Assembly: GCF_001514305.1 (NCBI RefSeq)
Contig: NZ_KQ949077.1
Span: 407,516 to 451,297, forward strand
From: Streptomyces dysideae
GTDB taxonomy: Bacteria > Actinomycetota > Actinomycetes > Streptomycetales > Streptomycetaceae
Length of the DNA stretch: 43,782 nt
Reading direction: 5' to 3'
Of this stretch, positions 6,819 through 16,316 are shown in pieces (position 1 is the stretch's first letter; the number at the start of each line of letters is the position of its first letter). The notes below the pieces were generated by a model, which ran no database searches, was not told where the DNA came from, and saw only the letters and a program-made list of their open reading frames with translations. A program made the position numbers and the translations under genes.

Positions 6819-8690
6819 ATGACAGACCAGCGGCACCCCACACCGTCGTACAGCCCGGGGTCCGGTGACGCCGCGCTGAAACAAGCCGGGGCGACGCCGC
6901 TGCGGCCCGCCGACCCCAGTCGCATCGGCCCGTACGTGTCGCTCGGCCTGCTCGGCAGCGGCGGCATGGGCCGGGTCTATCTCGCCCGCCCCGCCGACGA
7001 CAGCCCCGGGCTCGCCGCCGTGAAGGTGATCCGCCCCGAGTACGCCGAAGACCCGCAGTTCCGGCGGCGCTTCGAGCGGGAGGCCGCCGTGCACGCCCGC
7101 GTCCACACCCCGCGCACGCCGCATCTGCTCGGCACCGGGTTCGAGGACGAGCTGCTGTGGATGGCCACCCAGTACCTGCCCGGCCTCAACCTCGCCGACG
7201 CCGTCCGCGAGTGCGGCCCGCTGGAACCGGCCGGCGTGCGGCGGCTGGTGGCCGACCTCGGGCAGGCGCTCGCGGCGCTGACCGCCGCCGGGGTCGTCCA
7301 CCGCGACCTCAAGCCCTCCAACGTCATCCTGTCCCTCCAGGGCGCCCACGTCATCGACTTCGGCATCTCGCAGGCCGCCGACAGCAGCGCGATCACCTCG
7401 ACCGGCAACCGCGTCGGCACACCCGCCTACATGTCGCCCGAGTACCTGCGCGAGGGCCGCTGCGACGCCGCCTCCGACGTCTTCTCCCTCGCCTGTTCCC
7501 TCGTCTACGCCGCCACCGGCAACGCCCCCTTCGGTGACGGAACCGGCGTCGACGTCATGCACCGCGTCGCCTTCGAGGAGCCCAGGCCCGAGGTCATGGC
7601 CGAAGTCGCCGCCGCCGACCCCGGGCTGGCCGCGCTGCTCTCCGCCTGCCTCGCCAAGGACCCCGCCCGGCGCCCCACCCCGCAGCAGCTGATCGGCGCC
7701 GCCGCGTCCGCCGGTCACGGTCCCGCCCCCGCCTGGCAGGAACCCCTGGCCGGCCGCCTGCACGCCCGCCAGCAGGGCTGCGCCCTCCTCGAAGGCGCCT
7801 CGGCCCAGCAGACCGGCCACTTCCGCGCACCGACGGAGCGCGTCCCGGCTCCCGCCCCCGGCCCGGGGTTCGGCCCGCCGACGCCGCCCGGGGCCTACGG
7901 AGCACCGACCCCGCCGGGCCAGTACGGCGGTCCGTCCACGCCACCCGGGCAGTACGCCTCCTCCCCCCACCCCCCGGCCACCACCGTGCCCGGCGAGAAC
8001 AGCACCCGCCGCAGGCGCAAGGCGCCGTACCTAGCTGTCGTGGCCGCGGTCGCCGTGTGTGCCGTAGCGGCCGGAGCCTTCTTCCTCACCCGTCCGAGCT
8101 CCACGGAGACGACCTCCGCCGCCCCGACGGCAGCCACCGCCACCACCCCGGACGCCGCCCCGACGCCGCCCCTCCCCAGCGCCTCCGCCTCCCCCTCCGC
8201 CAAGGAGAAGGACAAGGAGAAGGAGCAGGAGAAGGAGAAGGAGAAAGACAAGGACCAGGGCACGGACGACAACAAGGACAGCGGGACCAGCGGCACCTCC
8301 GGCTCCGGAGCCGCCGGCGGCACAGGGGCCGTACCCGCCGCGACCGCCACCCACGACGGCGACGGAAGCGGCGGCGCCACCGGCGGCGGCGCCGAACCGA
8401 CCCCCACGGTCACCAAGACCACCCCGGCCCCGGCCCCCGCGCCCTGGAACTCCCAGTGCACCTACTACTCCGGCACCGAACTCACCACCTACGGCGACAA
8501 GAACCAACGCGTCGTCCAGGTGCAGTGCATGCTCACCAAGCGCGGCTACAGCGTCGGCGACTCGGGCGTGGACGGCCAGTTCGGCAACGACACCCTGAAG
8601 GCGGTCAAGCAGTTCCAGAGCGCCAAGGGCCTGGATGTCGACGGCGACGTCGGCCCCAACACCTGGGCCGCACTGCGCAGTTCGACGTGA
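6819..8690 (+). CDS. Membrane Ser/Thr protein kinase with extracellular PG-binding domain
   Basis: The 623-residue protein starts at an ATG after GGGGGAT. Residues about 30-285 are a Hanks-type kinase: glycine loop GSGGMGRVYLA, ATP-binding Lys in AAVKVI, catalytic HRDLKPSN, DFG, and TPAYMSPE in place of APE. A Pro-rich stretch with GQYG/PPG motifs follows, then a single membrane helix at about 403-425 (YLAVVAAVAVCAVAAGAFFL). The outside part has an unusual charged Lys-Glu tract (about 461-487) and ends in a PG_binding_1 module (RVVQVQCMLTKRGYSV, VDGQFGNDTLKAVKQFQ, VGPNTWAAL). Streptomyces PknB-type kinases usually carry PASTA repeats, so this is an alternative wall sensor. Upstream genes carry the same module type. 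Confidence 0.93.
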   Translation: MTDQRHPTPSYSPGSGDAALKQAGATPLRPADPSRIGPYVSLGLLGSGGMGRVYLARPADDSPGLAAVKVIRPEYAEDPQFRRRFEREAAVHARVHTPRTPHLLGTGFEDELLWMATQYLPGLNLADAVRECGPLEPAGVRRLVADLGQALAALTAAGVVHRDLKPSNVILSLQGAHVIDFGISQAADSSAITSTGNRVGTPAYMSPEYLREGRCDAASDVFSLACSLVYAATGNAPFGDGTGVDVMHRVAFEEPRPEVMAEVAAADPGLAALLSACLAKDPARRPTPQQLIGAAASAGHGPAPAWQEPLAGRLHARQQGCALLEGASAQQTGHFRAPTERVPAPAPGPGFGPPTPPGAYGAPTPPGQYGGPSTPPGQYASSPHPPATTVPGENSTRRRRKAPYLAVVAAVAVCAVAAGAFFLTRPSSTETTSAAPTAATATTPDAAPTPPLPSASASPSAKEKDKEKEQEKEKEKDKDQGTDDNKDSGTSGTSGSGAAGGTGAVPAATATHDGDGSGGATGGGAEPTPTVTKTTPAPAPAPWNSQCTYYSGTELTTYGDKNQRVVQVQCMLTKRGYSVGDSGVDGQFGNDTLKAVKQFQSAKGLDVDGDVGPNTWAALRSST

Positions 8691-8714
8691 TCTCGGCATG
8701 AGCTCGGCATGACG

Positions 8715-8750
8715 GAGGGCCCGCCGGTCGTCACCGACCGGCGGGCCCTC
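8715..8750. terminator. Bidirectional terminator between the kinase and purH
   Basis: A perfect 16-bp stem (GAGGGCCCGCCGGTCG / CGACCGGCGGGCCCTC) with a four-base loop TCAC lies between the convergent kinase and purH stops. It is immediately followed by four tandem CACGT units at about 8759-8778 that run up to the purH stop codon. Confidence 0.88.
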
Positions 8751-8776
8751 GCCCGTTCACGTCACGTCACGTCACG

Positions 8777-10360
8777 TCAGTGGAAGAAGTGCCGCGTCCC
8801 CGTGAAGTACATCGTGACGCCCGCCTTCTTCGCGGCCTCCACGACCAGTTCGTCACGGACCGAACCGCCGGGCTGGACCACGGCCTTCACGCCGGCCTCG
8901 GTGAGGATCTCCAGGCCGTCCGGGAAGGGGAAGAAGGCGTCCGAGGCGGCGTACGCCCCCTGCGCGCGCTCGGCGCCCGCCCGCTCCACCGCCAGCTTCG
9001 CGGAGTCGACCCGGTTGACCTGCCCCATGCCGACGCCCACCGAGGCGCCGTCCTTGGCGAGGAGGATCGCGTTGGACTTCACCGCGCGGCACGCCTTCCA
9101 GGCGAAGGCGAGCTCGGACAGCTCCGCCTCGCTCAGCGCCTCACCGGTCGCCAGCGTCCAGTTGGCGGGGTCGTCGCCGTCGGCCTGGAGGCGGTCGGTC
9201 ACCTGGAGCAGCGCGCCACCGTCGACGGGCTTGAGCTCGACGGGGTTGGCGGGGGCGGCGGCGGCCTTCAGCACGCGGATGTTCTTCTTCTTGGCGAGGG
9301 CCTCCAGCGCGCCGTCCTCGTAGTCGGGCGCGACGATGACCTCGGTGAAGATCTCGGCGACCTGCTCCGCCATCTCCTTCGACACCGGCCGGTTGACGGC
9401 GATCACGCCGCCGAACGCCGACAGCGGGTCACACGCGTGTGCCTTGCGGTGCGCCTCGGCGACGTCCGCGCCGACCGCGATGCCGCAGGGGTTGGCGTGC
9501 TTGATGATCGCGACGCAGGGATCGGCGTGGTCGTACGCGGCACGGCGGGCGGCGTCCGTGTCCGTGTAGTTGTTGTACGACATCTCCTTGCCGTGCAGCT
9601 GCTCCGCCTCCGCCAGTCCACCACCAGTGCCGTCGACATACAGCGCGGCCGGCTGGTGCGGGTTCTCGCCGTAGCGGAGGGTGTTCTTGCGCTCCCAGGT
9701 GGCGCCGAGGAAGTCCGGGAACTGGGAGTCGTCGACCGGGGCGTAGGAGCCGGCGAACCAGCCGGCCACCGCCACGTCGTACGCGGCCGTGTGCTGGAAG
9801 GCCTCCGCCGCGAGCCGCTTGCGCGTGGTGAGGTCGAAGCCGCCGTTCTGCACGGCGTCCAGGACGTCGGCGTACCGCGCCGGGCTGGTGACCACGGCCA
9901 CCGACGGGTGGTTCTTGGCGGCGGCGCGCACCATGGAGGGGCCGCCGATGTCGATCTGCTCGACGCACTCGTCGGGCGAGGCGCCGGACGCGACGGTCTC
10001 GCGGAACGGGTAGAGGTTGACGACGACGAGGTCGAACGGCTCGATGCCCAGCTCGGCCAGCTGCCGCTGGTGGTCCTCGATGCGCAGGTCGGCGAGGATG
10101 CCGGCGTGAACCTTGGGGTGCAGGGTCTTGACGCGGCCGTCCAGGCACTCGGGGAACCCGGTGAGCTCCTCGACCTTGGTGACGGGGACGCCGGCGGCGG
10201 CGATACGGCCGGCGGTGGACCCGGTGGAGACGAGCTCGACGCCCGCCTCGTGGAGCCCCCGCGCGAGCTCCTCCAGCCCGGTCTTGTCGTAGACGCTGAC
10301 GAGCGCGCGACGGATGGCCCGCTTGGTGCTCTCGGCCGTGACAGTGCGGTCGGCGGTCAC
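8777..10360 (-). CDS. purH: Bifunctional AICAR formyltransferase / IMP cyclohydrolase
   Basis: The 527-residue protein catalyses the last two steps of IMP synthesis: formylation of AICAR with 10-formyl-THF and ring closure to IMP in the cytosol. The N-terminal IMPCHase domain shows [31 protein letters not shown] and [16 protein letters not shown]. The AICARFT domain carries the catalytic [14 protein letters not shown] and [12 protein letters not shown]. Length matches the family. The GTG start at 10360 overlaps the purN stop (GTGA), so purN and purH are one translationally coupled operon, as is normal in actinobacteria. Confidence 0.98.
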   Translation of the reverse strand: MTADRTVTAESTKRAIRRALVSVYDKTGLEELARGLHEAGVELVSTGSTAGRIAAAGVPVTKVEELTGFPECLDGRVKTLHPKVHAGILADLRIEDHQRQLAELGIEPFDLVVVNLYPFRETVASGASPDECVEQIDIGGPSMVRAAAKNHPSVAVVTSPARYADVLDAVQNGGFDLTTRKRLAAEAFQHTAAYDVAVAGWFAGSYAPVDDSQFPDFLGATWERKNTLRYGENPHQPAALYVDGTGGGLAEAEQLHGKEMSYNNYTDTDAARRAAYDHADPCVAIIKHANPCGIAVGADVAEAHRKAHACDPLSAFGGVIAVNRPVSKEMAEQVAEIFTEVIVAPDYEDGALEALAKKKNIRVLKAAAAPANPVELKPVDGGALLQVTDRLQADGDDPANWTLATGEALSEAELSELAFAWKACRAVKSNAILLAKDGASVGVGMGQVNRVDSAKLAVERAGAERAQGAYAASDAFFPFPDGLEILTEAGVKAVVQPGGSVRDELVVEAAKKAGVTMYFTGTRHFFH

Positions 10361-10986
10361 TGGATAACTACCTTTCGTCCCTCAATGCGATAGCCGTTGC
10401 GGGCGATCCGCCCCACGACATCGACGAGCAGCCTTCGCTCGACTTCCTTGATGCGCTCGTGCAGAGCGCTCTCGTCGTCCTCGTCCCGGACCTCCACCAC
10501 GCCCTGAGCGATGATCGGTCCGGAGTCGACTCCGTCGTCGACGAAGTGGACGGTGCAGCCGGTGACCCTGGCGCCGTACGCGAGCGCGTCGCGGACGCCG
10601 TGGGCGCCGGGAAAACTGGGCAGCAGCGCGGGGTGGGTGTTCACGAACCGCCCGCCGAAGCGCGCGAGGAACTCCTTGCCCACGATCTTCATGAACCCGG
10701 CGGAGACGACGAGGTCGGGCTCGTAGGCGGCGACGGCCTCGGCAAGGGCGGCGTCCCACTCCTCACGGCTCCCGTAGTCCTTCACCTTCGTCACGAAGGT
10801 CGGCAGCCCGGCGCGCTCGGCACGCGCGAGCCCCTCGATGTTCTCGCGGTCGGCGCCGACGGCCACGACCTCGGCGCCGTACGCCTCGGCACCGGTGGCG
10901 GCGATCTCGTCGAGCAGCGCCTGAAGGTTGGTGCCGGATCCGGAGACCAGCACGACGAGGCGCTTGGCCACGGGCTTGGCGGCCAC
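10357..10986 (-). CDS. purN: Phosphoribosylglycinamide formyltransferase
   Basis: This GAR transformylase transfers a formyl group from 10-formyl-THF to GAR in purine synthesis. I chose the GTG at 10986 with GAAAGGG about 9 bases upstream, giving 209 residues; the frame is open to 11127 but the extension is not family-like. Visible motifs are [14 protein letters not shown] (phosphate loop), [11 protein letters not shown], the catalytic region [15 protein letters not shown] with its Asn and His, and [15 protein letters not shown] with the catalytic Asp. It overlaps purH by 4 bases. Confidence 0.97.
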   Translation of the reverse strand: MAAKPVAKRLVVLVSGSGTNLQALLDEIAATGAEAYGAEVVAVGADRENIEGLARAERAGLPTFVTKVKDYGSREEWDAALAEAVAAYEPDLVVSAGFMKIVGKEFLARFGGRFVNTHPALLPSFPGAHGVRDALAYGARVTGCTVHFVDDGVDSGPIIAQGVVEVRDEDDESALHERIKEVERRLLVDVVGRIARNGYRIEGRKVVIQ

Positions 10987-11273
10987 GGTGGGGCCCTTTC
11001 TCGGGGGTACGTCTGCAACGGGCCGGTGGTTTGTACGTCCGTGACATGTACGTTCGTACGAATGCTTCGCGCCCCGGGATACGGGGAAGTCTACGAACCA
11101 GCCGACCGTCAGCAACGATACCGGCACACCGGGCGGCCCCCGTGGGACGGGGGCGTGGCCGGAAGGTAGCGTCTGCGAGGAGCGAGCTCGGGAACGCGGT
11201 CGGTGTGCGGTGCGTTCACGATGTGACAGCTCAACAAGGCAGTCGTAATCAACAAGGGGAAGACGCTCACTTG
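10987..11273. promoter_or_regulatory. Divergent control region between purN and a membrane protein gene
   Basis: This 287-base spacer must hold the purN-purH promoter and that of the plus-strand gene. A palindrome GTACG-TT-CGTAC lies at 11048-11059, about 60 bases before the purN start, and GTACGT is repeated just beside it at about 11034. These could be an operator, but no known purine-repressor consensus is recognised. AAGGGGA at 11254-11260 is the ribosome site of the plus-strand gene. Confidence 0.35.
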
Positions 11274-12062
11274 ATGCCGGACCGCAGCCTGCGACTCCTC
11301 ACACTCCCCCCGCAGTCGGTGCAGGGAGGGGAGCACAGCGGCGTGCTGCTGCGGGAGCGCCCCGCCTCACCTCCGGACGCGCCCGGCGACGAGCAGCGCG
11401 GCGGCACGCAGGGAGACGACAACCCGTTCGCGCCACCGCCGGAGGGCAGCCCGGACCGCCCCTGGCAGCCGCGCCGCCCGACGGCCGGCGACCAGGACCA
11501 GGACCAGGACCAGAGAGGCGAAGGCGGCGACGACTCCCCCTGGGGCAGCCAGTGGAGCGACCGCCAGCCCGGCCGCTCCCCCGGCGGCTTCGGCGAGCGC
11601 CCCGGTGGCGGCCAGAGCCCCGAGGGCCAGGGCGGCGGCTCCGGCGGCGGCACGAACCTGCGCTGGGACCCCAAGGACCCGGCCCAGCGGCACGCGCGGT
11701 ACGCCCTGCTCTGCGGCATGTGGGCCTTCTTCTTCGCCCTGTTCGCCTGGCCGTACGTCGCCCTGCTGCTGGGCGCGCTCTCCCTCTACTGGGGGATCAG
11801 CTCCCTCCGCACCAAGCCCCGCTCCCCCGACCCGGACACCCCGGCCCCCGCGACCCAGGGCCGCCCCCAGACGTCGGCGGCGATCAGCGGCCTGGTCACG
11901 GCATCCCTGGCGATCCTCCTGGTCGCGGCCGGCTTCACCGCCAAGCTGGTCTACAGCGACTACTACACCTGCACGTCCGACGCCCTGACGAACGAGGCGA
12001 GGCAGGCCTGCGAGCAGCATCTGCCGGAGGAGCTGAGGGACCTGCTGGGGACGAACGGCTGA
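11274..12062 (+). CDS. Integral membrane protein with long acidic/Gly-Gln cytoplasmic N-terminus
   Basis: The protein has 262 residues from ATG 11274 (TTG at 11271 is an alternative closer to AAGGGGA). The first about 135 residues are disordered, rich in Gly, Gln, Asp and Pro (a run of DQDQDQD, then [10 protein letters not shown]). Three hydrophobic segments follow: [36 protein letters not shown] and [18 protein letters not shown], ending in [20 protein letters not shown], which places two cysteines outside. This is like DUF4190-type membrane proteins, but I would not name the family firmly. It is divergent from purN-purH and sits in its usual place in Streptomyces as I remember it. Confidence 0.8.
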   Translation: MPDRSLRLLTLPPQSVQGGEHSGVLLRERPASPPDAPGDEQRGGTQGDDNPFAPPPEGSPDRPWQPRRPTAGDQDQDQDQRGEGGDDSPWGSQWSDRQPGRSPGGFGERPGGGQSPEGQGGGSGGGTNLRWDPKDPAQRHARYALLCGMWAFFFALFAWPYVALLLGALSLYWGISSLRTKPRSPDPDTPAPATQGRPQTSAAISGLVTASLAILLVAAGFTAKLVYSDYYTCTSDALTNEARQACEQHLPEELRDLLGTNG

Positions 12063-12250
12063 GGTCGCGGGGCCGGCCTCTTCCCCGACCGTAAACGGCC
12101 CAGCCTCTCTCCCGACCGTAAACGGGTGGTGGGTGGGCAAAGGCCGGGGGTCCAGGGGGCGGAGCCCCCTGGCGGGGTCGAAGGGGCGGAGCCCCTGGAG
12201 GACGGGAAGGGTAGGGGCGGCGGGGGCGAAACCCACCCCCACGACCACTG
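12063..12250. repeat. Dispersed Streptomyces palindromic element plus direct repeats (terminator region)
   Basis: Between two convergent genes lie two copies of CCCGACCGTAAACGG (12084-12098 and 12111-12125, 27 bases apart). They are followed by a double hairpin: CCAGGGGGC-GGA-GCCCCCTGG (12152-12172) and AGGGGC-GGA-GCCCCT (12182-12196). The GGGTCCAGGGGGCGGAGCCC form is, from memory, a widely dispersed intergenic element in Streptomyces genomes. It probably also works as a two-way terminator. Confidence 0.6.
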
Positions 12251-14002
12251 TCACGTGGCGTCCTCCGCAGACTCCGACGGCGCCCCTGAAGGCTCGGCGG
12301 GAAGAAAGTCGTACGGCTCGAAGGTGGGATCGGTGGCGTAGACGGTATAGGCGCCGTCCTCACCGAAGTCCGACGGCACAACGTCACGGCCGGACACCGG
12401 GCCGGACACCGGCTCAAACACCGGGTACGCACTGTCCTGGTCGTAGGCCACCCCCACCCCACCCGATCCCGCCGGCGTCACAGTCCCCCGCCGCCCGGCC
12501 CCCTTCCCCCGCGAGGACCAGCCGCCCCCCAAAGGCAACGCCCACCGCATCCGTCGCCGCCGCCCCGCACGCCTCTCCTCCGACGACGCCCCCACCCGAG
12601 GCCTACCGATCCGCATCCCCGCCTCCACCCCACGCTTCCGGCGTTCCCGGCACCGCCACCCCCGCACCCCCACCGCGGTAGGCACCCCCACCCCCACGAC
12701 CCACCCCAAGGTCGCACCCCCCGCCTGCCACCACACCGGCCCGAACCGAGCAAGCGCGCCACCCCCGAGCGGCCCGCCCGCCACCCCGGCAAGCACAGCA
12801 ACCACAACCGCACACAGCACCCCCGCCAGCCCAGCAACCCCAACGGTCCGCCCACACGACCAAGCACCCTCACCCCCGCGCCCACGTCCATCAGCACCGA
12901 CACCGACACCACCAGCACCACGCCCCACCGCACCCCTCGCCACAAACCACCCCACCACCACACCCCCCACCACCGGCACCACCCCAGCCCCCCAATTCAC
13001 AGCCGTCCCCACCCCCGCATCCGGCACGGCCGCCAGCAACGGAAACGGCGGCAACAACGGCGCCGGCTCCGAAGCCACCGGCCCCACCACATACCCCGCT
13101 CCCAACACGAACCCCGGCCCCAACGCATACGCCGCCCCCCACACCGCCGCGTTCGGCACCAACGCCACGCACAGCAACAGCACCGCGAACCGCCCCGACC
13201 ACCCCTCAGTCAGCTGCAGAAACGCCTCCCGTGCCGCGCCGCCGTGCCACACCAGCGACGCCCCCAGCAGCACCGCTCCACCCCCGACGAGCACCGCCGC
13301 CCCGGCCCCCGCAGCCCGCGCGGCCACGCCGAGACGAGCCCGCGCCTCCGCCCCGAGCACCAGCCGCCGCACCCCCGCCGGCAGCACAACCAGCACACTG
13401 TCGACGACCTCACGCGGCCGCCCGTACGCCGTCCACACCCCCACCCCCGCCGCCACCATCACAACGACCGGCACACACACGCCCGTCCACACCCACGCCG
13501 GCCGCAGATGACCACCCGCGGCATAAGCGGCGACACCCACGCCGACGCCGAGATAGCCGAGCACCACGCCGACCCACGCCGTACGCCCCGAGGCGACAGG
13601 CGCCCCGCCACCCTCCCCGTCCCCATCGGCATCCCCGTCCGCCGACGCCGCGTCCCGGGCCGCCCGGTGCACCAGCCACACCGGCACCACGACAAGCAGC
13701 AGCGGCGTGACACCCACCGGCGCGGGCACGCCGGACAGCGTGTCCGTACGGACCAGTTCCGCCCCGTGCGCCAGCAGCCACAGCGCGGCCGCGACATGCA
13801 ACGCGCCCCCCGGCCCGCTGTCCGGATACGGCGAGCTGATCCACAGCACCATCACCAGCACGGCGAACGAACCCAGCCCCAGCCCCGCCGCCAGCACACC
13901 ACCCAGGAAGCCGGCGGCCAGTCCGGGTGATCGGTCACGCATCGGAGTGAGCAGGAACGACAACGGCGATCGGCGAGCGGTCATCTGGATCACGCCCGCC
14001 AT
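12251..14002 (-). CDS. DUF6350 polytopic membrane protein
   Basis: The protein is about 583 residues from ATG 14002 (M at 13984 and 14056 are alternatives). Many hydrophobic helices alternate with Ala/Gly/Val-rich loops: [88 protein letters not shown] and VVGWFVARG. This order and the phrase [18 protein letters not shown] match actinobacterial DUF6350 proteins, sometimes labelled cell-division PerM-like. The last about 120 residues are a charged cytoplasmic tail. Function is unknown. The minus strand here is extremely G-rich. Confidence 0.8.
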   Translation of the reverse strand: MAGVIQMTARRSPLSFLLTPMRDRSPGLAAGFLGGVLAAGLGLGSFAVLVMVLWISSPYPDSGPGGALHVAAALWLLAHGAELVRTDTLSGVPAPVGVTPLLLVVVPVWLVHRAARDAASADGDADGDGEGGGAPVASGRTAWVGVVLGYLGVGVGVAAYAAGGHLRPAWVWTGVCVPVVVMVAAGVGVWTAYGRPREVVDSVLVVLPAGVRRLVLGAEARARLGVAARAAGAGAAVLVGGGAVLLGASLVWHGGAAREAFLQLTEGWSGRFAVLLLCVALVPNAAVWGAAYALGPGFVLGAGYVVGPVASEPAPLLPPFPLLAAVPDAGVGTAVNWGAGVVPVVGGVVVGWFVARGAVGRGAGGVGVGADGRGRGGEGAWSCGRTVGVAGLAGVLCAVVVAVLAGVAGGPLGGGALARFGPVWWQAGGATLGWVVGVGVPTAVGVRGWRCRERRKRGVEAGMRIGRPRVGASSEERRAGRRRRMRWALPLGGGWSSRGKGAGRRGTVTPAGSGGVGVAYDQDSAYPVFEPVSGPVSGRDVVPSDFGEDGAYTVYATDPTFEPYDFLPAEPSGAPSESAEDAT

Positions 14003-14049
14003 GCTCCCAACGACACACGTTTTCCCGTCGTAACAGGCGAACCTCCGTC

Positions 14050-14092
14050 GTGTCACTCAATATATGTTTATGTACTTTTTCGCACGAAGGGG
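14050..14092 (+). promoter_or_regulatory. AT-rich promoter island upstream of the HTH/ECF-like gene
   Basis: The stretch TCAATATATGTTTATGTACT with the following TTTTTCG is conspicuously AT-rich for this GC-rich window and sits between two divergent genes. AAGGGG at 14087-14092 is the ribosome site for the GTG at 14099. The AT island is probably where a promoter melts, but no consensus -35/-10 can be fixed. Confidence 0.4.
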
Positions 14093-14098
14093 CGCCCT

Positions 14099-15307
14099 GT
14101 GACGCAGAGCCCTGCCATCCCGCTCCCCCCGCCCAAGGAACGCCGACGCCTGCGCGAGGCCGGGTCGTTGACGCAGGCTCAGGTCGCGGCGCGGGTGGGC
14201 GTCACCCGCGAGACGGTACGTGCGTGGGAGTCCGGCCGTACAACTCCCCGCGGCCGAAAAAGAAAGGCGTACGCGCGCCTGCTGGACAAGCTCGCGGAGA
14301 GCAAGGAGCGAGAACCGGAACTGAAGCTCGAACCGAAACCGAAACCGAAACCGAAACTGGAGTTGGAGCTGGAACCAAGCTCGGAACCAAAACCGGAACC
14401 GGAGCCAAAACCGGATCCGGACCCAGAACCAACACCAACACCAACACCAACACCAGAACCAGAACCAAAACCAGACTCGGAATCGGCGGAACCGGCCCCC
14501 GACCCCTCACCCCTGACCCCCGCTCAGGCCTTCGACGCGCTGTACGCGTTCTGCGCCCCGGCGCTCGTACGGCAGACCTACCTACTCACCGGCCGCCGCG
14601 AACTCGCCCGCGAATCGGTCGAGCGGGCCTTCCAACTCGCCTGGCAGCGCTGGCCCGAGGTCGCCCGCGACCGCGACCCGGCGGGCTGGATGCGGGCGGC
14701 GGCGTACGAGTACGCGCTCTCCCCCTGGCACCGCTTCCGCCCCCGCTACCGGCACCCCGAACCACCGCCCGCCGACGCCGCCGACCGCGCCCTGCTGGAC
14801 GTACTCCTGAAACTCCCGCCGCACCACCGCCGCACGCTCGTCCTCTACGACGGTGTAGGCCTCGACCTGCCGGACACGGCGGCAGAGACGGAGGCGACCA
14901 CCCCGGCGGCAGCTCACCGTCTCCTCCACGCCCGTGAGGCCGTCGCCGCCCGCCTCCCGGACCTGGCCGACCCCACCGAACTGCACCACCGCCTCGCCGA
15001 GGTCGCCTCGGGCGAACGCCTGCGCGCGGCCAAGCCCACGACAGTCCGAACGGACAGCGAGCGAAGAGCCCGCTTCTGGACGAGGGCCGCGATCGCCTTC
15101 ACGATCGCCCTGATCGGCACGACAGTCCTGACGGTGCACACGGCAGCCACGCACTACGAGCCGCCGGTCGCACCGGGGGCGGCGGTGCAGGGGGTACCGC
15201 CGAAGGTGGCGCCGGGACCGCTGTCGGGGGCTGAGATCGCGCTGCGCGCGAAGCTGCGGGGCGAGACGGCGAGCGGCCCTGACCGGCTGGTGCCCACGAC
15301 CGAGTGA
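14099..15307 (+). CDS. HTH_XRE + rigid Pro-rich linker + ECF-sigma-like region + membrane helix
   Basis: The 402-residue protein starts at a GTG. Residues about 10-60 are an XRE-type HTH (SLTQAQVAARVGVTRETVRA, WESGRTTPRGRKRKAY). Residues about 65-138 are an almost regular E/K-P linker (EPKPKPKPKLELELEPSSEP, later TPTPTPTPEPEPKP). Then comes an ECF sigma-like pair of domains: region-2-like FDALYAFCAPALVRQTYLLT and ESVERAFQLAWQRWPEVA, and region-4-like LLKLPPHHRRTLVLYDGVGL with AAAHRLLHAREAVAARLP. One membrane helix lies at about 325-345 (AIAFTIALIGTTVLTV), with a short outside tail. It could be a membrane-tethered regulator. The sigma part may be degenerate, so promoter recognition is uncertain. 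Confidence 0.8.
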   Translation: MTQSPAIPLPPPKERRRLREAGSLTQAQVAARVGVTRETVRAWESGRTTPRGRKRKAYARLLDKLAESKEREPELKLEPKPKPKPKLELELEPSSEPKPEPEPKPDPDPEPTPTPTPTPEPEPKPDSESAEPAPDPSPLTPAQAFDALYAFCAPALVRQTYLLTGRRELARESVERAFQLAWQRWPEVARDRDPAGWMRAAAYEYALSPWHRFRPRYRHPEPPPADAADRALLDVLLKLPPHHRRTLVLYDGVGLDLPDTAAETEATTPAAAHRLLHAREAVAARLPDLADPTELHHRLAEVASGERLRAAKPTTVRTDSERRARFWTRAAIAFTIALIGTTVLTVHTAATHYEPPVAPGAAVQGVPPKVAPGPLSGAEIALRAKLRGETASGPDRLVPTTE

Positions 15308-15318
15308 CTGTCCGCCGG

Positions 15319-15388
15319 GCACCGTTCGGGCCAACGGTGCCTTCAGAGACGCCGGTGGGCCCGTCCCACCAAGGGGAAACGGGCCCAC
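15319..15388. terminator. Two hairpins between convergent genes
   Basis: GCACCGTT/AACGGTGC (15319-15340) is an 8-bp stem with a 6-base loop. GTGGGCCCGT/ACGGGCCCAC (15355-15388) is a perfect 10-bp stem with a 14-base loop. They lie between the HTH/ECF-like gene and the convergent sucD stop and probably terminate both. Confidence 0.75.
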
Positions 15389-15410
15389 AGGCGCTCAGCT
15401 AAGAAACCGT

Positions 15411-16295
15411 TCAGCCGGCAAGCAGCTCACGCGCCAGCTTCGCCGTCTCGGTCGGCGTCTTGCCGACCTTGACGCCGGCGGCCTCGAGGGCCTCCTTCTT
15501 CGCCGCGGCCGTACCGGACGAACCGGACACGATCGCACCCGCGTGACCCATGGTCTTGCCCTCGGGCGCGGTGAAGCCCGCGACATAGCCGACGACCGGC
15601 TTGGTCACGTTCTCCTTGATGAAGGCCGCGGCCCGCTCCTCGGCGTCGCCACCGATCTCACCGATCATGACGATCAGGTCGGTGTCGGGGTCCGCCTCGA
15701 ACGCGGCGAGCGCGTCGATGTGGGTCGTACCGATGACGGGGTCGCCACCGATGCCGACGGCCGACGAGAAGCCGATGTCCCGCAGCTCGTACATCATCTG
15801 GTACGTCAGCGTGCCGGACTTCGAGACCAGACCGATGCGGCCCGGCTTGGTGATGTCGCCCGGGATGATGCCGGCGTTCGACTGACCCGGGGTGATGAGA
15901 CCGGGGCAGTTCGGGCCGATGATCCGGGTCTTGTTGCCCTGCGACACGGCGTAGGCGTAGAACGCGGCCGAGTCGTGGACCGCGATGCCCTCGGTGATGA
16001 CGACCGCGAGGGGAATCTCCGCGTCGATCGCCTCGACGACGGCGGCCTTGGCGAAGGCCGGCGGCACGAAGAGGACGGACACGTTCGCGCCCGTCTTCTC
16101 GATCGCCTCGGCGACCGTGCCGAATACCGGGATCTCGGTGCCGTCGATGTCGACCGACGTGCCCGCCTTGCGCGGGTTCACGCCACCGACGATGTTCGTG
16201 CCGTCGGCCAGCATGAGCTTGGTGTGCTTCATGCCCGTGGCACCGGTCATGCCCTGGACGATGACCTTGCTGTCCTTGTTGAGGAAGATAGCCAT
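15411..16295 (-). CDS. sucD: Succinyl-CoA synthetase (ADP-forming) alpha subunit
   Basis: The 294-residue alpha subunit of the TCA-cycle enzyme converts succinyl-CoA to succinate with ATP/GTP formation. The N-terminal CoA-binding domain has [15 protein letters not shown]. The ligase domain has [19 protein letters not shown] and the phospho-histidine in [13 protein letters not shown] near residue 250. Start ATG 16295. It follows sucC by 21 bases and is surely in one operon with it. Confidence 0.98.
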   Translation of the reverse strand: MAIFLNKDSKVIVQGMTGATGMKHTKLMLADGTNIVGGVNPRKAGTSVDIDGTEIPVFGTVAEAIEKTGANVSVLFVPPAFAKAAVVEAIDAEIPLAVVITEGIAVHDSAAFYAYAVSQGNKTRIIGPNCPGLITPGQSNAGIIPGDITKPGRIGLVSKSGTLTYQMMYELRDIGFSSAVGIGGDPVIGTTHIDALAAFEADPDTDLIVMIGEIGGDAEERAAAFIKENVTKPVVGYVAGFTAPEGKTMGHAGAIVSGSSGTAAAKKEALEAAGVKVGKTPTETAKLARELLAG

Positions 16296-16316
16296 GGCTG
16301 TGTCTGTCCCTCTTCC

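Noticed and set aside
14320..14480. Hexamer-rich segment as an intergenic satellite
   Set aside because: It is in frame within the 402-residue protein and encodes the Pro/Glu/Lys rod between two domains.
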